A stretch of 64,000 bases of DNA, from assembly GCF_017939745.1 (NCBI RefSeq), contig NZ_JAGKQQ010000002.1, positions 186,001 to 250,000 of the forward strand, given 5' to 3'. Positions 56,906 to 64,000 of this stretch are shown in pieces. Origin of the DNA: Gemmata palustris (GTDB lineage: Bacteria > Planctomycetota > Planctomycetia > Gemmatales > Gemmataceae). The notes below the pieces were generated by a model. That model did no database searches. It was given only the letters and a program-made list of their open reading frames with translations, and was not told where the DNA came from. A program made the position numbers and the translations under genes. Position 1 is the stretch's first letter, and every line of letters starts with the position of its first letter.

Positions 56906-59890
56906 GTGAGCCAATCGATGTCGAATGCCGCACTCGTGCAAGTCCTCGACCGCCGGGCGGGGGTGCCCGTCACCGACCCGGATTCGAGTCTTCTCACGCG
57001 CTTTCTGACCGAGCGTGACGAAGAGGCGTTCGCAACTCTCGTTCGACACCACGGCCCCCTCGTCTACGGAACGTGTCAGCGCGTACTCGGGAACCGGGCC
57101 GAGGCCGATGACGCCTTCCAAGCGGTGTTCTTCGTCCTCGCGCGCCGGGCGCCCGCGTTGAAATTGGACCGCGGCATCGGCCCGTGGCTCCACGGCGTGG
57201 CCCTGCGGGTCGCGAAAAAGCTCCGGGGTCAAATCGTTCAGCGGAGGTTGCGCGAAATGTCAGCGGCCAAGCCCGAACGGGTGGACCCGGCAGAACCCCA
57301 ACACGATTTCTGGGCCGTCATCGACGAGGAACTCGCGCGAATGCCGCTCCCGCTGCGCGAGGCGGTGCTGCTCTGCGATCTCGGCGGGTGGTCGCACGCG
57401 CGGGCCGCGGAGTCGTTGGGGTTGGCGAAGGGCACGATCACGAAGCGCCTGGCGAAAGCGCACGAAGAGCTGGCAGCGCGGTTGAATCGCCGGGGCGTCA
57501 CACTCGGTGCCGGGGCGCTGGCGGCTCTTATTGCGACCCGGGCCACTGCGTCGGTTCCCGCGCCGCTCGTGTCGGAAACGGCGCGCCACGCGGTCGCGTT
57601 TTCACTCGGTCAGGTACACGGTTCCGTAACGGCAAAAACTTTGGCGGAGAGCGTCATGCGTTCACTCAAAGTCGGTGCCCTGAAACGTTACGCCCTCGCG
57701 GGCCTCGTCGCGGTCGCGCTCGCGGTCGCCGGAGGAAGCCTGATCCGCGCCGGCGGGTCCGCGGACCCCGACGACAAGCCGGCCGCGCGCCCCAAAGCCG
57801 CTGCGCCGCCCGACGCGGTGAAGGCGGGGACGATTTGGAAGGAGAATTTCACGGTCGATTACCCGGGCAGTTTACCCGTGTCGGTGGAATTTTCCGCGGA
57901 CGGGAAGATACTGCTCACCGGCGACACGAATGGCGAGGTGATGCCCCTGATATTTACCGGCGACGACCCCCAATGGCTCTGGAAGGCCAAAGTCGGGGGA
58001 TCGCACGCCGCGGTCGCGTTCTCGGCGGGACAACAACGGGTGTACGCCGCGTTTACCGACGGAATAAAAGTGCTGAACGCGAAAGACGGCAAGATCATCG
58101 AGTCTATCGAGCAGAAGGGTAGTTCTCCCCTCAACATCGGTGTCTTCCCGGACGTCCAAATCCTCAACGATGTCCCCCGATTCAGCACCTCGAAGATCGT
58201 GTTCGGCAACGCCCACGGGTACATCATCAAAACGTGGGCCGAGGGCAAATTGACCGACACCGTCGGCACGATCGAGACGACGACCGCCGCGAAGGACGCG
58301 AAACCGGACCCCTCGGCGGTGCCGCTGGCGGTCGACCCGAAGGGCCGTTCCGCGATCATGACCGGGCCGCGCGACGCGAAGGGGAAGAACGTGCTGTGGG
58401 CCTACGTTTGCGGCGACCAATCCAAGGGCAGCCCCGGCAACCGCATTCTCGAGGGCCACGCCGCGCCCGTCGTTTCCGCGGCGTGGGCGAAGGACGGCGG
58501 TACGGCCGTGACCGGCGACGCCGACGGCCGCGTGATCGTCTGGGACGCAAAATCGATGAAAGAAACGGGCCGCGTAGAACTCGGCGGGCGCGTCGCGGCC
58601 CTCGCGGTCAGTTCGGATGCGAAGTTCACGGCCGCCTACGTTCTCGGCAAGCAGGGCGAACTCTTCGCGTGGGAGGGTACAAAACCGCTACGCGGAATGA
58701 AGCCGATCCACACCGATCTGAGTGATTTCCGCGCCGCCGAGAGCTACGCGAGTTTGACGTTCTCGCCCGACGGGAAGAGGCTCGCCGGGTGCGCGATTAA
58801 CAAAGCCTGGCTCAACCGACTCGGCGAACTCAGCGGCAAGGTCCGCGTGTGGGAACTTGCGGCCGAGCCCAAGGCCCAGCTCGTGCCCAAGCACTTGTAC
58901 ACCAAGCAGTTGCCCAAGGGCAGCTCCGCGAATTTCGTCGTCCTCTACAATAACACGCTCCTGATGCCCGCGGCCAAGGAGGGAGCGATCGACCTCATCC
59001 GCGTCACGGACGGGGGAATCCAGTCCCGCCTCGGATTGGGTAACTTCTCCATCGGAAAAATGCTGCTGTCCGCAGACCAGAATTGGTTGGCGATGGAACA
59101 GTACGCACCGGTCGATCCGAAATTGGCGCCCCCGCCGGCCCGTACCTGCGATGTCAGCGTCAGGGACATGAGGACATGGAAGCACCAAACGATCCTGTCG
59201 TGCGAGGCGCTGTTGAACGTCGCCTCGGGTGGGAAAGTCGTCGCGGTCGTGCGCGAGAAGAAGATCGAGCTCTGGGACAGCGTTACGTCGAAACTGCTGA
59301 AGACGGCCCCGTTCAAACACACGCGGATCGATGCGACCCAGTTCTCACCGGACGGCAAGCTCCTCGCGATCTCCGACCGCAACGAACTGGTGCTGTGGCG
59401 GTGGGAGGACGAAAAGCACGAGCGGATCGACCTCGGGCGGTGCGTCGGGGCGCTGACGTTCTCGCCGGACGGCAAGTTCCTCGCGGAAGGGCCGGCGCCG
59501 CACGAGAACATTCAGATTCGTGACCTGGACACGCGGAAGGTCGTGCAAAAACTCGACAACGGCACGAAGCGGTCCATGAACGTCCCGCAGATGGTCTACA
59601 CCCAGAGCGGCCGGGTGCTGATCGGGTGCGACAACATCACCTTCGCGAAAGAGATCGCCGTTCCGCACCGCATCAATCTCTGGGACACGACGACCGGCGC
59701 GATCGCCCATCAGCTCGCACTGCCGGCCGGACTGCCGTCCCGCATCGAAGTAACGCCGAACGGTCGGCACTTGGTTGCGACGCTCGATGAAGGTGATTCC
59801 GGTATCAAACTGAGCGTGTGGAGACTCGATGGCGAAGTGCCCATGAGGGAACCCGGGGCGAATGGCCCCGCCGCGACCCCGCCGCGCTGA
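56906..59890 (+). CDS. ECF sigma factor fused to membrane segment and WD40 repeats
   Basis: 994 residues from the GTG at 56906 (ATG at 56918 is an alternative). Region 2 about 25-100 (F-L-T-E-R-D-E-E-A-F-A-T-L-V, G-N-R-A-E-A-D-D-A-F-Q-A), region 4 about 145-200 (L-P-L-R-E-A-V-L-L-C-D-L, A-A-E-S-L-G-L-A-K-G-T-I). A hydrophobic helix near 262-282 (A-L-A-G-L-V-A-V-A-L-A-V-A-G) and about 320-990 WD40 beta-propeller blades (repeated F-S-P-D-G-K and D-x-x-x-x-L-W) follow. This fused ECF class is known in Planctomycetes; the propeller is thought to be outside the cytoplasm and to sense a signal, but no anti-sigma gene is nearby. Confidence 0.92.
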   Translation: MSQSMSNAALVQVLDRRAGVPVTDPDSSLLTRFLTERDEEAFATLVRHHGPLVYGTCQRVLGNRAEADDAFQAVFFVLARRAPALKLDRGIGPWLHGVALRVAKKLRGQIVQRRLREMSAAKPERVDPAEPQHDFWAVIDEELARMPLPLREAVLLCDLGGWSHARAAESLGLAKGTITKRLAKAHEELAARLNRRGVTLGAGALAALIATRATASVPAPLVSETARHAVAFSLGQVHGSVTAKTLAESVMRSLKVGALKRYALAGLVAVALAVAGGSLIRAGGSADPDDKPAARPKAAAPPDAVKAGTIWKENFTVDYPGSLPVSVEFSADGKILLTGDTNGEVMPLIFTGDDPQWLWKAKVGGSHAAVAFSAGQQRVYAAFTDGIKVLNAKDGKIIESIEQKGSSPLNIGVFPDVQILNDVPRFSTSKIVFGNAHGYIIKTWAEGKLTDTVGTIETTTAAKDAKPDPSAVPLAVDPKGRSAIMTGPRDAKGKNVLWAYVCGDQSKGSPGNRILEGHAAPVVSAAWAKDGGTAVTGDADGRVIVWDAKSMKETGRVELGGRVAALAVSSDAKFTAAYVLGKQGELFAWEGTKPLRGMKPIHTDLSDFRAAESYASLTFSPDGKRLAGCAINKAWLNRLGELSGKVRVWELAAEPKAQLVPKHLYTKQLPKGSSANFVVLYNNTLLMPAAKEGAIDLIRVTDGGIQSRLGLGNFSIGKMLLSADQNWLAMEQYAPVDPKLAPPPARTCDVSVRDMRTWKHQTILSCEALLNVASGGKVVAVVREKKIELWDSVTSKLLKTAPFKHTRIDATQFSPDGKLLAISDRNELVLWRWEDEKHERIDLGRCVGALTFSPDGKFLAEGPAPHENIQIRDLDTRKVVQKLDNGTKRSMNVPQMVYTQSGRVLIGCDNITFAKEIAVPHRINLWDTTTGAIAHQLALPAGLPSRIEVTPNGRHLVATLDEGDSGIKLSVWRLDGEVPMREPGANGPAATPPR

Positions 59891-59975
59891 TTCGGGCGGC
59901 TGCGATTGGGAACTGTTTAGTGTGTGGAAGTGGGCAGGTGTGAGGCCCCACCCGCTCGTTAACACCTTCCAGTTG

Positions 59976-61404
59976 GTCACATCTTTGGTATTGCGGCCTC
60001 GAATTCGAGGAAGGCGTGTAGCCTCGTCCATCCGCGCCAGAGGACGAGCCACCCGGGTGGTTGCTTGCGCGGGATCCACCCACCCAACCGGGCCAGGGCC
60101 TGCACGAACGCCTCGGCGCTCAACGCGCGCGGGGCCTTATAGCGCCACGTGCTGAGCACCTCGACCCAGCGCCCCGGGACCACCTCGTGTGCCGGTCGGT
60201 CCGCACCGCCCGAACCCGAAGCCAGTTGGCGCAGGTTCACCAGGGCCACCGCGACCACGCTGAGCACCCCGATCGCCGGGTCCAGGGCCCCGCGGGGATC
60301 GAGCTGCAAGCGCTCGATCCCCGCGCCCGTCTTCAGGCCCTTGTGGTACTCCTCGATCACCCACCGGGTTCGGTACCAGTGCGCGACCCGGCGCAACCCG
60401 GGCACGTCCGTCACCGGTTCCGAGGTCAACAGCAACCACTCCACGGGGTCCGCCCCGGCCCCCGGGTCCGGCTCCCACACGCGCACCACGTGGACCCGGA
60501 TCGGGAGCGCCGGGTACTCGCCCTTGCGGTTGTGGGGCGGGGGCACGGTCACCGTCGTGAGGCTCGCGCGCACCTGCGCTCGGCACCCCGCGCGGGCTCG
60601 GGTGGGGGGCAACTCGAGCTCCCACGCGCCCACCGGGGGCGTGGCCCGTGCCGTAGCGAACAGCTTGGCCCCCGGGCCCAAGGACCGGTCGTGTTGGGCG
60701 CGCACCACGAACCGCTCACCGGTGCGCGCCAACCGGGACACGAACTCGAACGCATCGGCCCCCCGGTCCGCCACGTGGACCCACCGGTTCGCGCCCGGGG
60801 CCGGCCCGATCTCGTCGAGGGCCCGGGTCCACAGGCGGCTCTCCCGGGTCGCCCGCGCGCGCTTGGTGCCCCGGGACTCGTTCTTCCCCACGGGCACGCG
60901 CACGTGGAGCTGTTGGGCCACCAGGCCCAGGATCTCCCCGGTCCCGGAGTCGACCGCGAGGCTGTTGTGGCACAGGAGCCCGCGCCCGCCCCCGTTACCG
61001 ATGGGTCCGAGTTGTGGGGCCAGGGTCCGGTGCCCGGAGAAGTCCAGGTCCGTGGTGTCGTGAACGATGAGTACCGTGCCCGTGTGGGCCTCGGCCCGGT
61101 CCAGGGTGCGCGCCTGGTGCGGGGCGAGCACGGCCGCGTGCGTGACGTGCGGACTCCGGAGCAGGCGCAACGCACCCTGGTAACCGCTCGGGTCGTGGAA
61201 CTTGTCCGGGAGCGCGTGGCCCGGAGCGCACGCGCACGCATCGGCGAGGGCCACGAGCCGGCGCGTGCGCCGCACGTCCCCCAGCTCCACATCACCGAAC
61301 TCCTGAGCCCCGAACGATTTCGGTAACGGATTCATCGCGACCCCTCCTCGGGTGCAAACGATTACCCATTCCAAACAACCACTTGTCAACCCCAACAATG
61401 TGAC
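59976..61404 (-). mobile_element. IS4-family insertion sequence (about 1.43 kb)
   Basis: Imperfect terminal inverted repeats GTCACATCTTTGGTATTG (59976-59993) and, inverted, GTCACATTGTTGGGGTTG (61404-61387), 14 of 18 matching. They bracket one transposase gene that ends inside the left repeat. No obvious target duplication lies directly outside the ends. Both sides carry the word CCACCCGCTCGTTAACAC (59948-59965 and 61406-61423), part of a dispersed hairpin. Confidence 0.8.
59977..61335 (-). CDS. IS4-family transposase (Tn5/IS50-like)
   Basis: 452 residues from the ATG at 61335, which has GAGGAGGGG upstream. N-terminal F-G-A-Q-E-F-G-D-V-E-L-G-D-V-R-R-T-R-R is characteristic. DDE acid residues: H-D-T-T-D-L-D-F-S-G, V-A-D-R-G-A-D-A-F-E-F and Y-R-T-R-W-V-I-E-E-Y-H-K-G-L-K, an exact Y-(2)-R-(3)-E-(6)-K signature of the IS4 family. 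Frame intact and all residues present: probably active. Confidence 0.93.
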   Translation of the reverse strand: MNPLPKSFGAQEFGDVELGDVRRTRRLVALADACACAPGHALPDKFHDPSGYQGALRLLRSPHVTHAAVLAPHQARTLDRAEAHTGTVLIVHDTTDLDFSGHRTLAPQLGPIGNGGGRGLLCHNSLAVDSGTGEILGLVAQQLHVRVPVGKNESRGTKRARATRESRLWTRALDEIGPAPGANRWVHVADRGADAFEFVSRLARTGERFVVRAQHDRSLGPGAKLFATARATPPVGAWELELPPTRARAGCRAQVRASLTTVTVPPPHNRKGEYPALPIRVHVVRVWEPDPGAGADPVEWLLLTSEPVTDVPGLRRVAHWYRTRWVIEEYHKGLKTGAGIERLQLDPRGALDPAIGVLSVVAVALVNLRQLASGSGGADRPAHEVVPGRWVEVLSTWRYKAPRALSAEAFVQALARLGGWIPRKQPPGWLVLWRGWTRLHAFLEFEAAIPKM

Positions 61405-61480
61405 TCCACCCGCTCGTTAACACTCGCGGTTCGCCAAGAGACTCAGGCGAACCGCGAGTGTTAACGAGCGGGTGGAGTCA
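61401..61480. repeat. Perfect 35-bp-arm hairpin, 10-base loop
   Basis: Arm 61401-61435 (TGACTCCACCCGCTCGTTAA...) exactly inverted at 61446-61480, loop AAGAGACTCA. Same family as 35680-35749 with compensating substitution. Overlaps the right end of the IS by 4 bp. Confidence 0.9.
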
Positions 61481-61526
61481 CGCAATTACGAGAACTCAAC
61501 GGCCCTGCAGTTCCGTTGGGAACCGT

Positions 61527-61555
61527 TTGTATTCCTATGTCCAGTGTGGTATAAT
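61527..61555 (+). promoter_or_regulatory. Conserved promoter of RNA candidate C
   Basis: TTGTAT (61527-61532), 17-bp spacer with TATGTCCAGT, and TATAAT (61550-61555). Same layout as 15842-15870. Confidence 0.65.
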
Positions 61556-61561
61556 TGGGTG

Positions 61562-61821
61562 TAGCCGAGTGTCTTTTCATGAAGCGGCCAGTGCCCATCG
61601 ATTCTTAAAGAACCGATGGGTAACACACTCTATAAAGCCAAGAAATATGGCAGATTTTGGCCCAGAATCGCGACAATGTGAGTGATTGTTAGCCACCGGA
61701 GTGAAACAGCGCAGGGGCGAAAACGTCAAAAGCCTTTAGCTATCAACGACTTGTTGCGTTATTCGCTCGATCATCCGCCGCACACAACCCCTGCGGCCCA
61801 AAATGTTAGCAATTGTTACCG
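61562..61821 (+). ncRNA. Candidate structured RNA / regulatory element, copy C
   Basis: Starts with an outer stem GAGTGT...ACACTC enclosing a perfect hairpin CCCATCG-(13)-CGATGGG (about 61598-61624). ATGTGAGT (61676) and TTGTTAGC (61686) lie 10 bp apart; ATGTTAGC (61804) and TTGTTACC (61814) lie 10 bp apart. CTATCAACGACTTGTTGCGT between them aligns with CTATCAGCAGTTGGCGCATT in copy B. Sits in the gene-free stretch 61481-61899. The small membrane-protein gene begins 78 bp after the last motif, so in this copy a leader role is possible. Confidence 0.45.
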
Positions 61822-61899
61822 CTGGGAGGGGATCGGGTGGGTCGGAACCCGCGTGTGACAAAGTTGGCGTCGTTATAGCGCGGACCGGTGAGGCGAAAT

Positions 61900-62088
61900 A
61901 TGTCCACAACACTTCAGTTCGTCACGGTTGGTGCGGTCGTCGCGCTCGCGGCCGGTTACATTCTGCGTGCGACGTGGAAGACGTGGTTCCGCACGTCGAA
62001 ATCCGGTTGCGGTTCGGGTTGCGGCAAGTGTGCGACTTCCGAACCGGAACCCGAAGTGAAAGGCCGGCGCCCGCTCCCGATGGCGTGA
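61900..62088 (+). CDS. Small Cys-rich single-pass membrane protein (FeoB-associated type)
   Basis: 62 residues from the ATG at 61900 (GAGGCG upstream). One membrane helix (V-G-A-V-V-A-L-A-A-G-Y-I-L) then W-K-T-W-F and a K-S-G-C-G-S-G-C-G-K-C tail: C-x3-C-x2-C, as in the FeoB-associated Cys-rich membrane protein family. Those accompany iron transporters; here its neighbours are a MerR regulator and a copper-type ATPase, so metal handling is plausible but the metal is unknown. Confidence 0.75.
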   Translation: MSTTLQFVTVGAVVALAAGYILRATWKTWFRTSKSGCGSGCGKCATSEPEPEVKGRRPLPMA

Positions 62089-62127
62089 GCGCCGTGTGTA
62101 CACGGAACCGGCCGCGGAGCGAATCCG

Positions 62128-62529
62128 ATGACACTGACGAGCGGGCAGGTGGCCAAGCAAGCCGGGGTTGGGGTCGAGACGCTCCGGTTCTACGAGCGCG
62201 AAGGACTACTGCCCGAACCGACGCGACGCACGTCCGGTTACCGCCAGTACCCGGCCGACGCCGTGACGCGGGTACAATTTATTCGCCGCGCACAGCTCCT
62301 CGGCTTCCAGCTCAAAGACATCAAGGAACTGCTCGCGCTACGCGACGATCCCGGCGCTGATCGCCAGGAGGTGCGCGCGAAGGCGGTGGCCAAGTTAGCC
62401 GACATCGACCAGCGCATTCGCGACCTGGAGGCGATGCGCACCGACCTGACTCAACTCGTTGCGACCTGCCACGGTTCCGGGCCGGTGGTCGGTTGCCCGA
62501 TCCTCACCGCAATCGCTCGCACCGAGTGA
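62128..62529 (+). CDS. MerR family metal-responsive regulator
   Basis: 133 residues. Winged helix N-terminus (S-G-Q-V-A-K-Q-A-G-V, E-T-L-R-F-Y-E-R-E-G-L-L), coiled-coil dimer helix and a metal loop with C114-H-G-S-G-P-V-V-G-C123. The divalent-sensor Cys near residue 77-79 (MerR C82, ZntR C79) is replaced by Ala/Asp. Two loop Cys without the third fits the Cu(I)/Ag(I)/Au(I) branch (CueR type). Same strand as the ATPase it should control, rather than divergent. Confidence 0.9.
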   Translation: MTLTSGQVAKQAGVGVETLRFYEREGLLPEPTRRTSGYRQYPADAVTRVQFIRRAQLLGFQLKDIKELLALRDDPGADRQEVRAKAVAKLADIDQRIRDLEAMRTDLTQLVATCHGSGPVVGCPILTAIARTE

Positions 62530-62568
62530 CACCGATTGCGCGTTCCCAAAGTTTCTCCCACTCACCGC

Positions 62569-62600
62569 TTGACTCCGTACTTAGGTACGGACCGTAAACT
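62569..62600 (+). promoter_or_regulatory. MerR-type promoter/operator of the P-type ATPase gene
   Basis: TTGACT (62569-62574), a 20-bp spacer containing the palindrome CCGTAC-TTAG-GTACGG (62575-62590), and TAAACT (62595-62600). Over-long spacer and central dyad are the hallmark of promoters underwound by MerR proteins. The MerR gene lies just upstream. Confidence 0.85.
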
Positions 62601-62639
62601 TCAAGCAGTGAGACACGAAACGTTCGGAGTGAACGCGCC

Positions 62640-64000
62640 ATGACAACCCACAACCATAACAGCGGGAACCGCCCTGCCCTCTCGTTACCACTCGCGCAGG
62701 AACCGACGATCGACCCCGTGTGCGGAATGACCGTCTATCCCCCCACAGCGGCCGGTTCTACCACCCACGCGGGAACGACGTACCACTTTTGCAGCCGGCA
62801 CTGTTTAGCGAAATTCGAGGCCGACCCCGCCCGGTTCACGTCTTCCACGTCCGTACCTGAAGCTCACTCGTGCTGTGGCGGAGCGAAGGCCGAGCATCAG
62901 CACTCGCCCGCGACGACGGACCCGACGGGGGCCGCAAAGTACACCTGCCCGATGCACCCGGAAGTGGTGAACGATGGCCCCGGTACCTGCCCCAAGTGCG
63001 GGATGGCCCTGGAACCGATGGTTCCACAAGCAGGCGAAGAAGACGACTCGGAACTGCGCGACATGCGCCGGCGGTTCGTGGTCGCGGGCGTGCTCACGCT
63101 TCCGGTGTTCGTCCTCGCGATGCTCCCGATGATCCCGGGCGTACACCTGCCACACGCCCTGATGCAAGCCGCGAACGGGATCGGGCTCGTGTTGGCTACG
63201 CCGGTCGTCTTTTGGGCCGGCTGGCCGTTCTTCGTTCGAGCGATCCAGGCGCTCCGAAACCGTACCGCGAACATGTTCACACTCATTGCGTTGGGCACGG
63301 GCGCGGCGTGGGCGTACAGCACCGTTGCGACGCTCGCCGCGGACACGTTCCCGGCCGAATTCGTCGATGCCCACGGCACGATCCCGACGTATTTTGAAGC
63401 AGCCGCGGTCATTGTCACGCTCGTGCTGCTCGGTCAGGTGCTCGAGCTCCGTGCCCGACGCAGTACGGGAGCCGCGGTTCGCGCGCTGCTTGCGCTCGCC
63501 CCCGCGACCGCGCGACGAGTCGGTCCGGGTGGCGCGGAGGAGGACATTCCTCTCAACCACGTTCACGTCGGTGACAAGTTGCGCGTGCGCCCCGGCGAGA
63601 AGGTACCCGTCGATGGCACGGTGGCCGAAGGTTCGGGCGTGGTGGACGAGTCGATGCTGACCGGCGAACCGATTCCGGTGCCGAAACAATCGGGCGACGC
63701 GGTGACCGGTGGCACCGTGAACGCCACCGGTTCGTTCGTGATGACCGCGACGAACGTGGGGAGCGCGACCGTGCTGGCCCGCATCGTCCGGCTCGTGGGC
63801 GAGGCCCAGCGCAGCCGCGTACCGATTCAGAAGCTCGTTGACCGCGTGGCCGCGTGGTTCGTTCCCGCGGTCGCTGCGGTCGCGGTTCTCACGTTCGGCG
63901 CGTGGATGATTTTCGGCCCGACACCGGCACTCACTTACGCGCTCGTCAACGCGGTCGCGGTTCTGATTGTCGCGTGCCCGTGTGCCCTCGGGTTAGCCGC
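62640..64000 (+). CDS. Heavy-metal P1B-type ATPase (copper type), 3' end outside window
   Basis: 453 residues visible, reading frame open at the right edge. N-terminal YHS domain (D-P-V-C28-[10 protein letters not shown]) and a heavy-metal-binding domain (Y-T-C-P-M-H-P-E-V ... [10 protein letters not shown]) replace the usual HMA domain. Six membrane helices are seen. The actuator-domain T-G-E is in M-L-T-G-E-P-I-P. The C446-P-C metal site ends the visible part; the phosphorylation DKTGT and ATP-binding region lie beyond. P1B-1 CPC type suggests Cu(I)/Ag(I) export. Ribosome site GGAG ten bases upstream. Confidence 0.92.
   Translation, partial: MTTHNHNSGNRPALSLPLAQEPTIDPVCGMTVYPPTAAGSTTHAGTTYHFCSRHCLAKFEADPARFTSSTSVPEAHSCCGGAKAEHQHSPATTDPTGAAKYTCPMHPEVVNDGPGTCPKCGMALEPMVPQAGEEDDSELRDMRRRFVVAGVLTLPVFVLAMLPMIPGVHLPHALMQAANGIGLVLATPVVFWAGWPFFVRAIQALRNRTANMFTLIALGTGAAWAYSTVATLAADTFPAEFVDAHGTIPTYFEAAAVIVTLVLLGQVLELRARRSTGAAVRALLALAPATARRVGPGGAEEDIPLNHVHVGDKLRVRPGEKVPVDGTVAEGSGVVDESMLTGEPIPVPKQSGDAVTGGTVNATGSFVMTATNVGSATVLARIVRLVGEAQRSRVPIQKLVDRVAAWFVPAVAAVAVLTFGAWMIFGPTPALTYALVNAVAVLIVACPCALGLA

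Noticed and set aside
59966..59975. Target-site duplication of the IS element
   Set aside because: The ten bases outside the left end do not match those outside the right end, so only the longer shared word is reported.
61458..61685. A 75-codon frame downstream of the IS element
   Set aside because: Begins inside the perfect hairpin arm and has no ribosome site or recognisable features.

Overview
This window comes from a Planctomycete, most probably of the Gemmata/Gemmataceae type. The evidence is the high GC content together with family hallmarks: a DUF1559 prepilin-like protein with a small lipoprotein partner, a DUF1501 protein, an ECF sigma factor fused to a membrane segment and WD40 repeats, several Ser/Thr kinases, FHA proteins, a secreted beta-helix protein with an L-E-x-x-E-x-R-x-V-P-A export motif, and many dispersed palindromes between genes. 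No rRNA, tRNA or CRISPR array was recognised.

Layout. 1-8.2 kb: the end of an FGE-sulfatase-like gene, a DapA-superfamily lyase, a proline racemase/4-hydroxyproline epimerase, a macro-domain protein, a large FAD/Fe-S dehydrogenase and a DcuC-type carrier, which reads as hydroxy-acid/imino-acid catabolism. 8.4-15.7 kb: a small membrane protein, a DUF885 peptidase-like protein, DUF1501, the DUF1559/lipoprotein pair, and a second DapA-like lyase divergent from a PAS-AraC regulator. 16-25 kb: a tandem kinase/pseudokinase, an SGNH-like lipoprotein, a coiled-coil membrane protein, an FHA protein, a beta-helix protein and a PDZ protein. 25-31 kb: succinate dehydrogenase A and C without B, an MDR oxidoreductase and cardiolipin synthase. 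31-38.7 kb: FHA-GGDEF, secreted and lipoprotein genes, LarB and an HExxH protein. 38.9-47.2 kb: a minus-strand metal-efflux operon (RND pump, double adaptor, small Cys-rich lipoproteins). 47.3-52.2 kb: an HD hydrolase, two tandem paralogous secreted proteins and leucyl aminopeptidase. 52.2-59.9 kb: a signalling block (sensor kinase, FHA-cyclase, sigma-WD40). 60-61.4 kb: an IS4-family insertion sequence. 61.5-64 kb: a Cys-rich small membrane protein, a MerR regulator, a MerR-type promoter and a copper-type P-ATPase cut by the window end.

The most unusual signal is non-coding. Three AT-richer gene-free stretches (about 15.84-16.10 kb plus strand, 22.33-22.08 kb minus strand, 61.53-61.82 kb plus strand) share the same plan: a sigma70-like promoter with 17-bp spacing and a shared spacer word, then two paired repeats of the word TGTTAGC/TGTGAGC, mostly exactly 10 bp apart, in the same order and at similar distances. 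They look like three divergent copies of one undescribed RNA gene or regulatory element. A second theme is dispersed palindromes, some of which have entered coding sequences in frame.

All alignments were made by eye. Gene calls rest on recognised motifs, ribosome-binding sites and strand logic; no search was run.
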